The notes under the pieces are model-generated. The model ran no database searches. It was given only the letters and a program-made list of their open reading frames with translations, and was not told the origin of the DNA. Of a DNA stretch of 54,563 bases, positions 44,973-53,911 are shown piece after piece. This DNA is from Rheinheimera sp. 1928-s (GTDB lineage: Bacteria; Pseudomonadota; Gammaproteobacteria; Enterobacterales; Alteromonadaceae): the NCBI RefSeq assembly GCF_029269265.1, contig NZ_JARIXP010000001.1, forward strand, positions 1,016,418 to 1,070,980, in the 5' to 3' direction. Numbering within the stretch: the first letter of the stretch is position 1; each line of letters starts with the position of its first letter. The position numbers and the translations under genes were made by a program.

Positions 44973-46379
44973 ATGTCTATAGTTACTCGTTTCGCGCCAA
45001 GCCCTACAGGTTATCTGCACGTTGGTGGCGCCCGTACAGCGTTATACAGCTGGCTGCATGCCCGGAAAACCGGCGGTACTTTTATCCTTCGTATTGAAGA
45101 TACCGATTTAGAGCGTTCATCGCAGGAATCTGTGGATGCCATTTTAGAAGGTATGGAATGGTTAGGTCTGGATTATGACGACGGCCCTTATTACCAAACT
45201 AAACGTTTTGATTTATATAAAGAAGTGGTTGCTCAGCTGTTAGCAGAAGGCAAAGCGTACAAGTGCTTCTGTACTGTTGAAGAAGTAGACGCTATGCGTG
45301 AAGCGCAAATGGCTGCTGGTGAAAAACCAAAATACAACGGTATGTGGCGTGATCGCACTGATCACCCAACAGACAAGCCTTATACCATTCGTTTTAAAAA
45401 CCCGCTGGATGGCGTTGTGGTGATTGACGATTTAATCAAAGGCCGCATTGAAATTGCCAACGCTGAGCTGGACGATTTAATCATTGCCCGTAGTGACGGC
45501 ACTCCAACTTATAACCTGACTGTTGTGGTAGACGACTGGAAAATGGGTATTACTCACGTTATTCGTGGTGATGACCATGTTAACAACACGCCACGTCAGA
45601 TGAATATTCTGGCCGCTTTGGGTGCTGAACTGCCGAAATACGCTCATGTGCCGATGATTTTAGGTGACGATGGCAAACGCTTATCCAAACGTCATGGCGC
45701 TGTAGGTGTAATGCAATACCGTGATAACGGTTTCCTGCCTGAAGCTTTGATCAACTATTTGGTGCGTTTAGGCTGGTCGCATGGCGATCAGGAGATTTTC
45801 AGCAAAGAAGAACTGGTGCAGCTGTTTGACTTAAGCGACTGTAACCGTGCGCCATCTGCTTTTAACACCGACAAGCTGATTTGGTTAAACCAGCACTATA
45901 TGAAGACTCTGTCACCAGACTACGTCGCCACGCATTTAGCCTGGCATGTGGCCGATCAGAAGCTGGATATCAGCACTGGCCCTGCCTTAGCTGATCTGGT
46001 GAAAGTACAAGCTGAGCGGGTGAAAACCTTAAAAGAACTGGTCGAAGTCAGTCGTTATTTCTACGAAGACTTCAGCGAGTTTGAAGAAAACGCCGCGAAA
46101 AAACATTTACGTCCTGTGGCTGCAGAACCGCTGGTTGCTGTTCAAACCAAGCTGGAAGAACTTCAGGACTGGTCGGTGGAAGCTTTACACAAAGCCATTA
46201 ACGATGCTGCTGAAAGCTTAGGTTTAGGCATGGGTAAAGTAGGTATGCCTTTACGTGTGGCTGTGACAGGCGGTGGCAACTCACCTGCGCTGGATGCAAC
46301 TTTGGCACTGATCGGCAAAGATCGTGTGTTAAAACGTATCAGTATGGCTTTGGACTACATCAGCAAAAGAGCTGAATAA
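44973..46379 (+). CDS. gltX: Glutamyl-tRNA synthetase
   Basis: Charges tRNA-Glu. From the ATG at 44973 it has 468 residues: HIGH region [51 protein letters not shown], the KMSKS equivalent [13 protein letters not shown] and a C-terminal anticodon-binding domain from about residue 320. The upstream in-frame extension of 21 residues does not look like any family N terminus and was rejected. It is divergent from a tRNA-Val operon, as in E. coli. Confidence 0.97.
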   Translation: MSIVTRFAPSPTGYLHVGGARTALYSWLHARKTGGTFILRIEDTDLERSSQESVDAILEGMEWLGLDYDDGPYYQTKRFDLYKEVVAQLLAEGKAYKCFCTVEEVDAMREAQMAAGEKPKYNGMWRDRTDHPTDKPYTIRFKNPLDGVVVIDDLIKGRIEIANAELDDLIIARSDGTPTYNLTVVVDDWKMGITHVIRGDDHVNNTPRQMNILAALGAELPKYAHVPMILGDDGKRLSKRHGAVGVMQYRDNGFLPEALINYLVRLGWSHGDQEIFSKEELVQLFDLSDCNRAPSAFNTDKLIWLNQHYMKTLSPDYVATHLAWHVADQKLDISTGPALADLVKVQAERVKTLKELVEVSRYFYEDFSEFEENAAKKHLRPVAAEPLVAVQTKLEELQDWSVEALHKAINDAAESLGLGMGKVGMPLRVAVTGGGNSPALDATLALIGKDRVLKRISMALDYISKRAE

Positions 46380-46384
46380 TCATC

Positions 46385-46418
46385 CGTAAGGGCGATCGCT
46401 CTGGTCGCCCGTCTTACG
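46385..46418 (+). terminator. Possible hairpin after gltX
   Basis: CGTAAG-GGCGA and TCGCC-CTTACG pair, with a three-base bulge, just after the gltX stop. No T tract follows, so termination is doubtful. Confidence 0.35.
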
Positions 46419-46509
46419 TCAAAATCAAATACCGTAAAAGTGATATTCAGTTAGTGCTCATCTGTCACTGACAGAATAAGCGTTAATTTTTTTAGAAGGG
46501 TTATACAAC

Positions 46510-47289
46510 ATGCGTTTAGTAGTCGCATTGTCAGCAGTACTGTTGTGTTCAGCTGTCTCGGTTCAGGCACAGGATTTTCAGAAAAAACATGGTGAAGAAG
46601 AAAGCACTATTCCGCCTTGGGGCGGTGATATCGAAGTGGGTGTAGTATTAAGCCGTGGTAACACCGAAGCCACTGCAGTGCGTACCAATGCCGAATTACA
46701 GCACGAGTTAGAGGATTTCCGTAACAAATACTATATACAGACCCTGTTGCAACGAAATACTCAAACTAACAGCGCTACAGGTGAAAAAGAAGACAACACT
46801 ACAGGTCAGCGTGTAGGTCTGACAGCCCAAAGTAACTATAAATTTTTCCGTTCGGACAGCAGTTTGTTTGGCCGTGCAGCTTATTTAAATGACCGCTTTG
46901 GTGCTTTCCGCGAACAATCATCAGTTGCAGTTGGTTATGCCAACCGTTTATACGAAGAGGGTCAGAACTACTTAGATTTTGAAACTGGTCCTGGTATGGC
47001 GTATGACAGACCATCTGAGGGAGAAAGTAACTCGGGTATGATTTGGTACGCCGCAGGTAACTTTGAGTATCACTTCTCTGACACCAGTAAGTTTAAACAA
47101 ACACTGGAATATGCGATTTCGTTAGATGGTCATAACACCAGCTATACCAGCCGTAGTGCAGTGACAGCTCAAATCAATAACCAACTGGCTCTGCGTTTAA
47201 GCCTGAATATCAAATACGATTCGGATGTAGGTGCGGATAAGAAAAGCACAGACTCAGAAACAGCCGCTTCAGTGGTGTATTCGTTCTAA
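46510..47289 (+). CDS. DUF481 family outer-membrane protein
   Basis: A 259-residue beta-barrel protein with a signal peptide (MRLVVALSAVLLCSAVSVQA). It resembles the DUF481 family (YdiY-like): GDIEVGVVLSRGNTEATAVRT, repeated amphipathic strands such as SSLFGRAAYLNDRFGAFREQ and ADNKK-type turns, and a terminal SVVYSF with C-terminal Phe, as recognised by the BAM machinery. Function unknown; members often respond to salt or acid stress. It is convergent with serA. Confidence 0.85.
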   Translation: MRLVVALSAVLLCSAVSVQAQDFQKKHGEEESTIPPWGGDIEVGVVLSRGNTEATAVRTNAELQHELEDFRNKYYIQTLLQRNTQTNSATGEKEDNTTGQRVGLTAQSNYKFFRSDSSLFGRAAYLNDRFGAFREQSSVAVGYANRLYEEGQNYLDFETGPGMAYDRPSEGESNSGMIWYAAGNFEYHFSDTSKFKQTLEYAISLDGHNTSYTSRSAVTAQINNQLALRLSLNIKYDSDVGADKKSTDSETAASVVYSF

Positions 47290-47294
47290 CAATG

Positions 47295-47351
47295 AAAATG
47301 GGGTCAGATCACATTATTTGCCTGGCAAATAATGTGATCTGACCCCATTTT
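47295..47351. repeat. Perfect 28-bp palindromic element (GGGGTCAGA type), copy 2
   Basis: Two 28-base arms beginning AAAATGGGGTCAGATCACAT form a perfect inverted repeat around one T, between convergent DUF481 and serA. The first 22 bases match the element at 34216 with one change; the inner part differs. Hairpin and T runs make it a bidirectional terminator. Confidence 0.9.
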
Positions 47352-47367
47352 GAAGAACGACGGGTGG

Positions 47368-48594
47368 TTAGTGCAGAACGCGGGCGCGCAAAGTACCTGG
47401 AATCGACTTTAACTCGTTCAGAGCCAGTTCGTGATCCAGTGAATCGATGTCGATCACCACATAACCAATCTCAGCATTAGTTTGCAGATACTGACCTGAA
47501 ATGTTGATGCCGTGCTTAGCAAAAGCTTCGTTGATTTTGGTCAGCATACCAGGCTGGTTTTTGTGGATATGCAGTAAACGTGAACGGCCTCTGTGTTCTG
47601 GCAGCGACACTTCAGGGAAATTCACCGCTGACAAGGTTGAACCGTTGTCGCTGTATTTCACCATCTTGCCTGCTACTTCAAAACCGATATTTTCCTGTGC
47701 TTCCTGAGTAGAACCACCAATATGTGGTGTCAGGATCACGTTGTCGAATTCACGCAGCGGGCTGATAAATTCCTCATCGTTGCTGGTTGGCTCCACCGGG
47801 AATACGTCAATAGCAGCGCCAGCCAGTTTTTTCGCCTGCATCACTCTGGCTAAAGCGTCGATATCGACCACAGTGCCGCGTGAAGCGTTGATCAGAATGC
47901 TGCCTTGTTTCATCAGGTCCAATTCAGCTTCGCCAATCATATTTTTAGTCTGAGCTGTTTCAGGCACATGCAAAGTCACCACGTCTGAAGTTTTCAGCAA
48001 AGTGCCAAAATCAACCTGAGTAGCGTTGCCCAATACCAGCTTGTCTTCGATATCGTAAAACTGCACACGCATACCGATGTTTTCCGCCATGATACTCAGC
48101 TGAGTACCAATATGGCCGTAACCAATAATGCCTAAAGTTTTACCACGGGCTTCAAAAGACTGAGTCGCAGTTTTTTGCCAGACACCACGGTGGGCCGCTG
48201 CATTACGCTCTGGAATACCACGCAGCAGCATAATGATTTGACCTAATACCAGCTCAGCCACAGAGCGGGTATTGGAAAACGGAGCGTTGAATACCGGAAT
48301 ACCACGCATCAAGGCAGCATCTAAATCGACCTGATTGGTACCAATACAGAAGCAGCCAACAGCAGCCAGCTTCGTGGCAGCATCCAGCACTTTTTCGGTC
48401 AGTTGGGTGCGTGAGCGAATACCAATAAAATGCACGTCACGAATTTTTTCAATCAGTTCAGCTTCATCCAAAGAGGTTTTCAGATACTCAATGTTGCTGT
48501 AGCCCTGATTCTTAAAGCTTTGCACCGCACTTTGGTGCAAACCTTCCAGTAACAGGATCTTGATCTTGTCTTTGGGCAGCGAAAATTTTTCCAT
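47368..48594 (-). CDS. serA: D-3-phosphoglycerate dehydrogenase
   Basis: First step of serine synthesis, oxidising 3-phosphoglycerate with NAD. From the ATG at 48594 it has 408 residues, against 410 in E. coli. Signatures are RSRTQLTEKVLDAA, NAPFSNTRSVAELVLGQ, LGIIGYGHIGTQL, LINASRGTVVDIDAL and LTPHIGGSTQEAQENIG, with a C-terminal ACT domain (HIHKNQPGMLTKINEAF) that binds serine for feedback. The upstream TTG start adds 12 unsupported residues and was rejected. Beside rpiA as in E. coli. Confidence 0.97.
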   Translation of the reverse strand: MEKFSLPKDKIKILLLEGLHQSAVQSFKNQGYSNIEYLKTSLDEAELIEKIRDVHFIGIRSRTQLTEKVLDAATKLAAVGCFCIGTNQVDLDAALMRGIPVFNAPFSNTRSVAELVLGQIIMLLRGIPERNAAAHRGVWQKTATQSFEARGKTLGIIGYGHIGTQLSIMAENIGMRVQFYDIEDKLVLGNATQVDFGTLLKTSDVVTLHVPETAQTKNMIGEAELDLMKQGSILINASRGTVVDIDALARVMQAKKLAGAAIDVFPVEPTSNDEEFISPLREFDNVILTPHIGGSTQEAQENIGFEVAGKMVKYSDNGSTLSAVNFPEVSLPEHRGRSRLLHIHKNQPGMLTKINEAFAKHGINISGQYLQTNAEIGYVVIDIDSLDHELALNELKSIPGTLRARVLH

Positions 48595-48626
48595 TTTACT
48601 TCTCTTTAACTTGTTGCAATTTAAAT

Positions 48627-49283
48627 TCAATTAAGTACTAAAGTACCCTGAGCAGTGCCAACTAATACTATATCTGCCGCACGACGGGCAAAAATACCGT
48701 TGGTGACTACGCCAACCAGGTTGTTTATTTGTTGTTCTAATTCTTCTGGCTCTGTAATTTTCAGGCCATGCACATCTAAAATAATATTGCCGTTGTCGGT
48801 CACTACATTTTCACGCCATACAGGGCGACCGCCTAATTTTTCCAGCTCACGGGTGACATAAGCACGAGCCATAGGAATGACTTCAACAGGTAAAGGAAAT
48901 TTTCCGAGCACATTCACTTGTTTGGTTTGATCGACAATACAAACAAACTTTTCGGCTACTGCTGCGACAATTTTTTCGCGGGTCAGTGCTGCGCCACCGC
49001 CTTTAATCATATGGTTTTGCGGGTTAATTTCGTCGGCACCATCTACGTACACACCAAAACTTTCGACGTCGTTTAAGTCCAGTACAGTTATGCCTAAAGC
49101 ACGCATTTTTTCAGTCGATTGCACTGAACTGGACACTGCACCTTTGATCTGATCTTTGATAGTGGCCAGCGCATCAATAAAGTGATTGACGGTGGAGCCA
49201 GTGCCCACGCCGACAATAGTCTGAGGCGCTACATAATCCAATGCTGCCCAGGCGGCATTTTTTTTCATCTGATCTTGAGTCAT
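48627..49283 (-). CDS. rpiA: Ribose-5-phosphate isomerase A
   Basis: Interconverts ribose-5-phosphate and ribulose-5-phosphate in the pentose phosphate pathway. From the ATG at 49283 ([18 protein letters not shown]) it has 218 residues, like E. coli. Motifs are [34 protein letters not shown] and ALTREKIVA, with the catalytic Glu in [16 protein letters not shown] context. The reading frame begins nine codons earlier but the E. coli-like start is preferred. Its TGA lies 32 bases before serA. Confidence 0.96.
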   Translation of the reverse strand: MTQDQMKKNAAWAALDYVAPQTIVGVGTGSTVNHFIDALATIKDQIKGAVSSSVQSTEKMRALGITVLDLNDVESFGVYVDGADEINPQNHMIKGGGAALTREKIVAAVAEKFVCIVDQTKQVNVLGKFPLPVEVIPMARAYVTRELEKLGGRPVWRENVVTDNGNIILDVHGLKITEPEELEQQINNLVGVVTNGIFARRAADIVLVGTAQGTLVLN

Positions 49284-49399
49284 AGGTCTACCGGAAAGTT
49301 TTTGAGCCACGTTTAGCCATACAGATGGATAGTAGCCGAAAAGGGGGATCCGGCAAAAGGGGCAAAAGAAAAAAGAACTTAAAGAATTTTAGAATTTAC

Positions 49400-50005
49400 T
49401 TATTGTTCACTAAAACAGCGGAACTTGGTTGGAGTGCAGATCATAGACAACGGGATATCCCAGGCTTCGACTGGTACTGCATCCACTTGCTGGCAATCAT
49501 GGGCTAAGCCGATGAATGCTGGTTTTTTCGCGCCAGAGCTTTTCGTATCAGAGCTAAGCTGGCTTAAGGTTCTGTCATAAAAGCCGCCACCCATACCTAA
49601 ACGTTGACCTTGCAGGTCAAAGGCTACCAAAGGCGTAAAAATCAGATCCAATTGGTCGACAGGGCACAACAGACTGCAATTAAGCTTTGGTTCGCCTATG
49701 CCAAACTGATTGGGTTTTAATAAGGTATCAGGGGTATACAGCTGAAACACCAGATAACCAGATACGACAGGATGCAATAGCGGCAGGTATAAGTTTTTGC
49801 CTTGTTGCCATAAAGCTTGAATAAGCGGGCTGGTATCCAGCTCACCATCGTTGGTCAGGTATAAAGCAATGTGCTGAGCTTGTTGTACTTCAGGACGAGG
49901 CAGTAGTTGTTGCACTAAATCCAGACTGGCCTGGTGTTGCTGTGCTGCAGATAAAGACCGGCGCAAACTGCGAATATGCTGACGAAGCTGTTGGCGTGAA
50001 GTCAA
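49400..50005 (-). CDS. ygfA: 5-formyltetrahydrofolate cyclo-ligase
   Basis: Recycles 5-formyl-THF to 5,10-methenyl-THF with ATP. It is 201 residues. Motifs are the N-terminal RQHIRSLRRSLS (Arg/Lys-rich), NDGELDTSPLIQALWQQGKNLYLP, PLVAFDLQGQRLGMGGGFYDRTL and a DIPLSMICTPTKF ending. The start is TTG in the reading frame; no good alternative or ribosome site is seen. It lies downstream of the 6S RNA gene on the same strand, the arrangement known from E. coli (ssrS-ygfA). Confidence 0.93.
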   Translation of the reverse strand: MTSRQQLRQHIRSLRRSLSAAQQHQASLDLVQQLLPRPEVQQAQHIALYLTNDGELDTSPLIQALWQQGKNLYLPLLHPVVSGYLVFQLYTPDTLLKPNQFGIGEPKLNCSLLCPVDQLDLIFTPLVAFDLQGQRLGMGGGFYDRTLSQLSSDTKSSGAKKPAFIGLAHDCQQVDAVPVEAWDIPLSMICTPTKFRCFSEQ

Positions 50006-50105
50006 AACACTGAACCTGAAGATTTAAAGATAAACCGGACTATAAAACAGAAAGGGTTAGCTGCAAAGCTGCGGTTTTAACAACGAAGGATTTATCCGAT
50101 AAAAT

Positions 50106-50289
50106 TGTTCTCCGAATTGCCGTGTCAAGTATCAGCCCTTGAACCTAAGGTTCAAGGCGGGAGTCAGTTTGTCACCGTAGGCTTCTCGGTACGAGCCGAG
50201 CCTGCACAAAAGCAACAATAAGGAGCCCCTAAAGTAAAACAATTATCGGCTCAGGGACATCTACCTAATCACTGACAACTCAGAGAACG
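50106..50289 (-). ncRNA. ssrS: 6S RNA
   Basis: About 184 bases, minus strand, between zapA and ygfA exactly as in E. coli. 5' GTTCTCTGAG pairs with the 3' CGGAGAAC. Conserved pieces include TCCCTGAGCCGATA, GGCTCCTTATTG, GAGAAGCCT and CCTTGAACCTTAGGTTCAAGGG. The molecule folds as a long bulged rod that mimics an open promoter and binds sigma-70 RNA polymerase in stationary phase. A TATACT -10 box is just upstream (50295-50300). End points are by comparison and good to a few bases. Confidence 0.95.
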
Positions 50290-50315
50290 CCGTAAGTATA
50301 ACACCGGCTTTTTGA

Positions 50316-50621
50316 TTATTCCGCCTTCTTTTTCACTTCTACGAGCTCATTGCATAAATTTAGCGCAATCATCAGCAAAACATCCTCGTTCATATGCACA
50401 CCTGGTTTAAATTTTGTACTGGCAACCCGTTGTTCAAGCTCATTGATAGCATCTTGCAGTCGTTGTTCTTCACCCAAAGGGCAGGAAACTTTTAATACCC
50501 GGCCTAAAACCGAGATAGTCAGTTGCTTAGGTTTTGTACTGGCAGCAGGTTTTGCAGCTGGTTTTTTCACTACAGCTTCAGCTGGAGGTGGGTCAACAGG
50601 ACGAAATTTACGTAAATGCAT
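50316..50621 (-). CDS. zapA: Cell division protein ZapA
   Basis: Crosslinks FtsZ filaments at the division ring. From the ATG at 50621 it has 101 residues. The family core starts about residue 33 (QLTISVLGRVLKVSCPLGEEQRLQDAINELEQRV) with the coiled coil near the C terminus (DVLLMIALNLCNELVEVKKKAE). Residues 1-32 form an unusual Pro/Ala/Lys-rich extension (VDPPPAEAVVKKPAAKP). GAGG lies eight bases before this ATG; the frame continues 12 codons upstream without a site. Same strand as the 6S gene, divergent from ygfB. Confidence 0.9.
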   Translation of the reverse strand: MHLRKFRPVDPPPAEAVVKKPAAKPAASTKPKQLTISVLGRVLKVSCPLGEEQRLQDAINELEQRVASTKFKPGVHMNEDVLLMIALNLCNELVEVKKKAE

Positions 50622-50724
50622 GATAGAGACCTCTGGGCCTGCGATTGGGGCGTCCATCTGTTGGCGGGTAGAACCAGCAAATGGTAGGATAGCTGCCTTG
50701 AAAAGTCGCTTGGGCCGAAAAATT

Positions 50725-51306
50725 ATGACGACAGAAAGTTTTAAATCTTACGATCACTGGACCAGTTTGCTGGATCAATCTTACCTGATGGCGTCGGCCG
50801 CCGAAGTACATGGCTTGATCGCAGGTTTGCTAAGTGCCGGTGTGAGCGCAGAACCGGCGAAGATTTTACCAGTTCTGCACGACTTCTTAAATGACGGACA
50901 AGCCTTATCTGCCCCTGTTAAAGCAGATATTTCCGACTTAATTATGCAAACGTCCGAATCTTTGGCACACACCGACTATTCCTTTGCTTTATTGCTGCCA
51001 AGTGATGACGATTCCTTGCCTGAGCGCCTTGAAGCCATGGTGGAATGGACTCAGTCTTTTTTAGTCGGTTTTGCCATTCAGCAAACCGATTTATCCATTT
51101 GTTCGGCCGATGTAAAAGATGCGATAGAAGAGCTGACCGAAATCACCAAAATTGACGTATTTGCCATAGATGACAACAGTGCAGAAAGTAACGAAGAGTC
51201 GTACTTTTTAGTGTTGGAGCATATCCGGATGTTAGTGCTGACTTGCTTTAACGAAGTAGGGCTGAAATTCAGCAAAAACGAAGTTCAGAATAAGACGTTG
51301 CATTAA
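50725..51306 (+). CDS. ygfB: UPF0149 family protein YgfB
   Basis: A 193-residue protein of the YgfB/YecA family. It shows SLLDQSYLMASAAEVHGLIAG, then HDFLNDGQAL, LPERLEAMVEWTQSFLVGF and DVKDAIEELTEITKIDVFA. It is all-helical with a soluble dimer expected. Function is poorly defined, though in Pseudomonas it has been tied to repression of a cell-wall-linked response. The longer reading frame runs through zapA antisense and was rejected. It heads ygfB-pepP-ubiH-ubiI. Confidence 0.92.
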   Translation: MTTESFKSYDHWTSLLDQSYLMASAAEVHGLIAGLLSAGVSAEPAKILPVLHDFLNDGQALSAPVKADISDLIMQTSESLAHTDYSFALLLPSDDDSLPERLEAMVEWTQSFLVGFAIQQTDLSICSADVKDAIEELTEITKIDVFAIDDNSAESNEESYFLVLEHIRMLVLTCFNEVGLKFSKNEVQNKTLH

Positions 51307-51319
51307 GAGCCTTTAGTAA

Positions 51320-52633
51320 ATGACAGTGAACATCTATTCAAACAGACGTGAGCGCTTGCTTACCTCTATTTCAAACAACAGCGTGGTGTTAGTACCGGCA
51401 GCTGTGGAATTAACCCGTAGCCGCGACACTGAATACCCTTTTCGTCAGGACAGCGACTTCTTTTATCTGACTGGTTTTAATGAACCAGACGCGCTTTTGA
51501 TCTTAAGCAAAGATAATTCTGGTAACACTGCTAGTCTGTTGCTGTGCCGCCCGAAAGACCAGTTGGCTGAAATCTGGCAAGGTCGGCGCTTAGGGCCAGA
51601 GCAAGCCAAAGCCGTATTGGGTTTGGATGCATTGCCTATTGCAGAGCTGGAAAACGAGCTTTTAAAAGCGCTGAATCAAAAAACTACGCTTTGGTATGCG
51701 CAGGGTACTTATGCTGAATTTGACGCCAAAGTAGCAGCCACTTTAGCCACCTTACGACTTTATCCAAAGCGTGGTTACGTAGCACCTACAGTGCAACAGG
51801 ATTTACGGCCTGTGACTGCAGAAATGCGTTTGTTTAAAGATGAAGACGAAATTCATCAGATGCGTCAGGCGGGTTATATCAGTGCCAAAGCGCATAAAAG
51901 AGCAATGCAAGCAGCGAAAGCTGGTGTGTGGGAATATCAGCTGGAAGCTCATATTTTGCATGAGTTTGCCATGCACGGTGCACGTTTTCCTGGCTACAAC
52001 TGCATAGTAGGAGCGGGTGAAAACGGCTGTATTTTGCATTACACCGACAACAGCAGTCAGCTCAAAGACGGTGATTTAGTGCTGATTGATGCAGGTAGCG
52101 AGTATCAGGGCTATACGGCGGATATTACCCGTACTTTCCCGGCCAGTGGCAAATTCAGCCCGGAGCAGGCCGCTGTGTATCAAGTGGTGCTAAATGCTCA
52201 GTATGCGGCTTGTGCCCAGGTGAAACCTGGCAATAAGTTTAAAGATGCGCTCGACGCTGCTTGTTTAGAGCTAACCAAAGGCTTACTGGAGTTAGGTATT
52301 TTACACGGCGAGCTACAACAGCTATTAAAAGACAACGCCTGCAAAGCTTATTTTATCCATGGTTTAGGCCACTGGTTAGGGCTTGATGTGCATGATGTTG
52401 GTGCTTACAAACTTGCTGGCGAAGAGCGGCCTTTTGCACCAGGTATGATTTTAACCATAGAGCCGGGTTTGTATATTCCAACAGGGTCGCTGTGCGATCC
52501 GAAGTGGTGGGGCCTGGCGGTACGGATTGAAGATAATTTGCTGGTGACAGTCGAAGGTCACGACAACTTAACAGAGTTAGTGCCCAAAGAGATTGCGGAA
52601 ATCGAAGCTTTAATGGCGCAAGTTTCAGCCTAA
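51320..52633 (+). CDS. pepP: Xaa-Pro aminopeptidase
   Basis: Removes the N-terminal residue before proline. It is 437 residues long in the cytoplasm with a dinuclear Mn site. The ligands can be placed: the two Asp in LVLIDAGSEYQGYTADITRTF, His in HGLGHWLGLDVHDVG, Glu in ILTIEPGLYIP and Glu in AVRIEDNLLVT. The N-terminal domain has RDTEYPFRQDSDFFYLTGF. Located 13 bases after ygfB, as in E. coli. Confidence 0.96.
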   Translation: MTVNIYSNRRERLLTSISNNSVVLVPAAVELTRSRDTEYPFRQDSDFFYLTGFNEPDALLILSKDNSGNTASLLLCRPKDQLAEIWQGRRLGPEQAKAVLGLDALPIAELENELLKALNQKTTLWYAQGTYAEFDAKVAATLATLRLYPKRGYVAPTVQQDLRPVTAEMRLFKDEDEIHQMRQAGYISAKAHKRAMQAAKAGVWEYQLEAHILHEFAMHGARFPGYNCIVGAGENGCILHYTDNSSQLKDGDLVLIDAGSEYQGYTADITRTFPASGKFSPEQAAVYQVVLNAQYAACAQVKPGNKFKDALDAACLELTKGLLELGILHGELQQLLKDNACKAYFIHGLGHWLGLDVHDVGAYKLAGEERPFAPGMILTIEPGLYIPTGSLCDPKWWGLAVRIEDNLLVTVEGHDNLTELVPKEIAEIEALMAQVSA

Positions 52634-52647
52634 CTACAGGAAACTTT

Positions 52648-53895
52648 ATGTTGCAGACTCATAGTACAGAACAACCACTGGATCTGGTGATCGCAGGCGG
52701 TGGTATGGCCGGATCTATGCTGGCTTATGTGCTGCTAAGTCAAAACCCTGCATTAAAGCTGGCTGTGATTGAGCAAAGTTCAGAACTGGGTACTGACGAG
52801 CAACCTTCTAAAGCCAGCTTTGATAGCCGCAGCATAGCGCTGGCGCATGGCAGTGTGGAGCTGCTGCAGCAATGGGGTTTATGGCAGGATCTGCAACAAA
52901 GCGGCTGTGCTATTAAACATATCCATATTTCCGACCGTGGTCATTTTGGTAAAACCTATTTAAATGCCGCCGATCATCAATTAACTGCTTTAGGTCAGGT
53001 GATTGAAGTCGAAGCTATAGGCGAAGTGTTGTGGCAAAAACTCAAAGCCTTCACAGCACAAGGCCGTTTAAGCTGGTTTTATAACGACGCAATTAGCGCG
53101 TTAAATCCAACCGCAGAGCTGCAGCACATTAGCCTGCAAAGTGGCGCTGTGCTGCAAACTAAGTTGCTGGTCATTGCTGAAGGTGGTTTATCACCCAGCC
53201 GCACTTTAGCTGGTTTTGAGCTGAAATCTGATGACTATCAGCAGCATGCACTGATTGCCAATATAGGTTTAGCGGAATCTCATCAACACAAAGCCTTTGA
53301 ACGTTTTACGCCAACCGGGCCTTTGGCTTTATTGCCCTTAACCCGGCAGCGTTATTCACTGGTCTGGACCTTAACGCCCGAACAAGCGGCGCATCATTTA
53401 AACCAACCAGATCATGAGTTTTTAGCCGCGTTGCAACAAGCCGCAGGCCATAGGGCTGGTGTATTTAAATCGGTAGGTCAGCGCGTGGTATATCCGTTAA
53501 GTTTAAAGCGGGCCACTGAAGCGGCGCGCCATCGCACTGTATTATTGGGTAATAGTTTGCATAACCTGCACCCTATAGCAGGTCAGGGTTTTAACCTGGC
53601 CATCCGCGATATTTTTAGTTTAAGTTTATTGCTGCAAAAACATCAGGCAGATGCAGGTTGCTATGCATTAACCAAAGCCTATCAGCAGGCGCGTTTGCCT
53701 GATATGCAGCAAGTGATTTTGTATACAGACTCTTTAGTGCGGTTATTTTCCAATTCATCGCGCCTGATGGCGCTTGGCCGTAATACAGGTTTATTCGCGT
53801 TAAACCTTTGTCCTGATTTAAAACAAGCCGTGGCTAACCAGGCCATGGGTCTGAATTCTATTCGCCAGCTAAAGGCGCTTTTGACCAGCGCTTAA
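52648..53895 (+). CDS. ubiH: 2-octaprenyl-6-methoxyphenol hydroxylase UbiH
   Basis: FAD-dependent monooxygenase of ubiquinone synthesis. It is 415 residues, with the FAD-binding IAGGGMAGSMLAYVLL near the N terminus, FDSRSIALAHGSVELLQ, a middle ADGL-type segment here as VIAEGGLSPSR, and the late LLGNSLHNLHPIAGQGFNLAIRD. It aligns with the UbiH group and shares the family with the next gene. Start ATG has AGGAAAC upstream. Next to pepP as in E. coli. Confidence 0.93.
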   Translation: MLQTHSTEQPLDLVIAGGGMAGSMLAYVLLSQNPALKLAVIEQSSELGTDEQPSKASFDSRSIALAHGSVELLQQWGLWQDLQQSGCAIKHIHISDRGHFGKTYLNAADHQLTALGQVIEVEAIGEVLWQKLKAFTAQGRLSWFYNDAISALNPTAELQHISLQSGAVLQTKLLVIAEGGLSPSRTLAGFELKSDDYQQHALIANIGLAESHQHKAFERFTPTGPLALLPLTRQRYSLVWTLTPEQAAHHLNQPDHEFLAALQQAAGHRAGVFKSVGQRVVYPLSLKRATEAARHRTVLLGNSLHNLHPIAGQGFNLAIRDIFSLSLLLQKHQADAGCYALTKAYQQARLPDMQQVILYTDSLVRLFSNSSRLMALGRNTGLFALNLCPDLKQAVANQAMGLNSIRQLKALLTSA

Positions 53896-53911
53896 TGGGA
53901 TCTTATTACTT

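Noticed and set aside
50350-50724. Long upstream extension of the ygfB frame
   Set aside because: It is antisense to zapA; the family start is the ATG at 50725.
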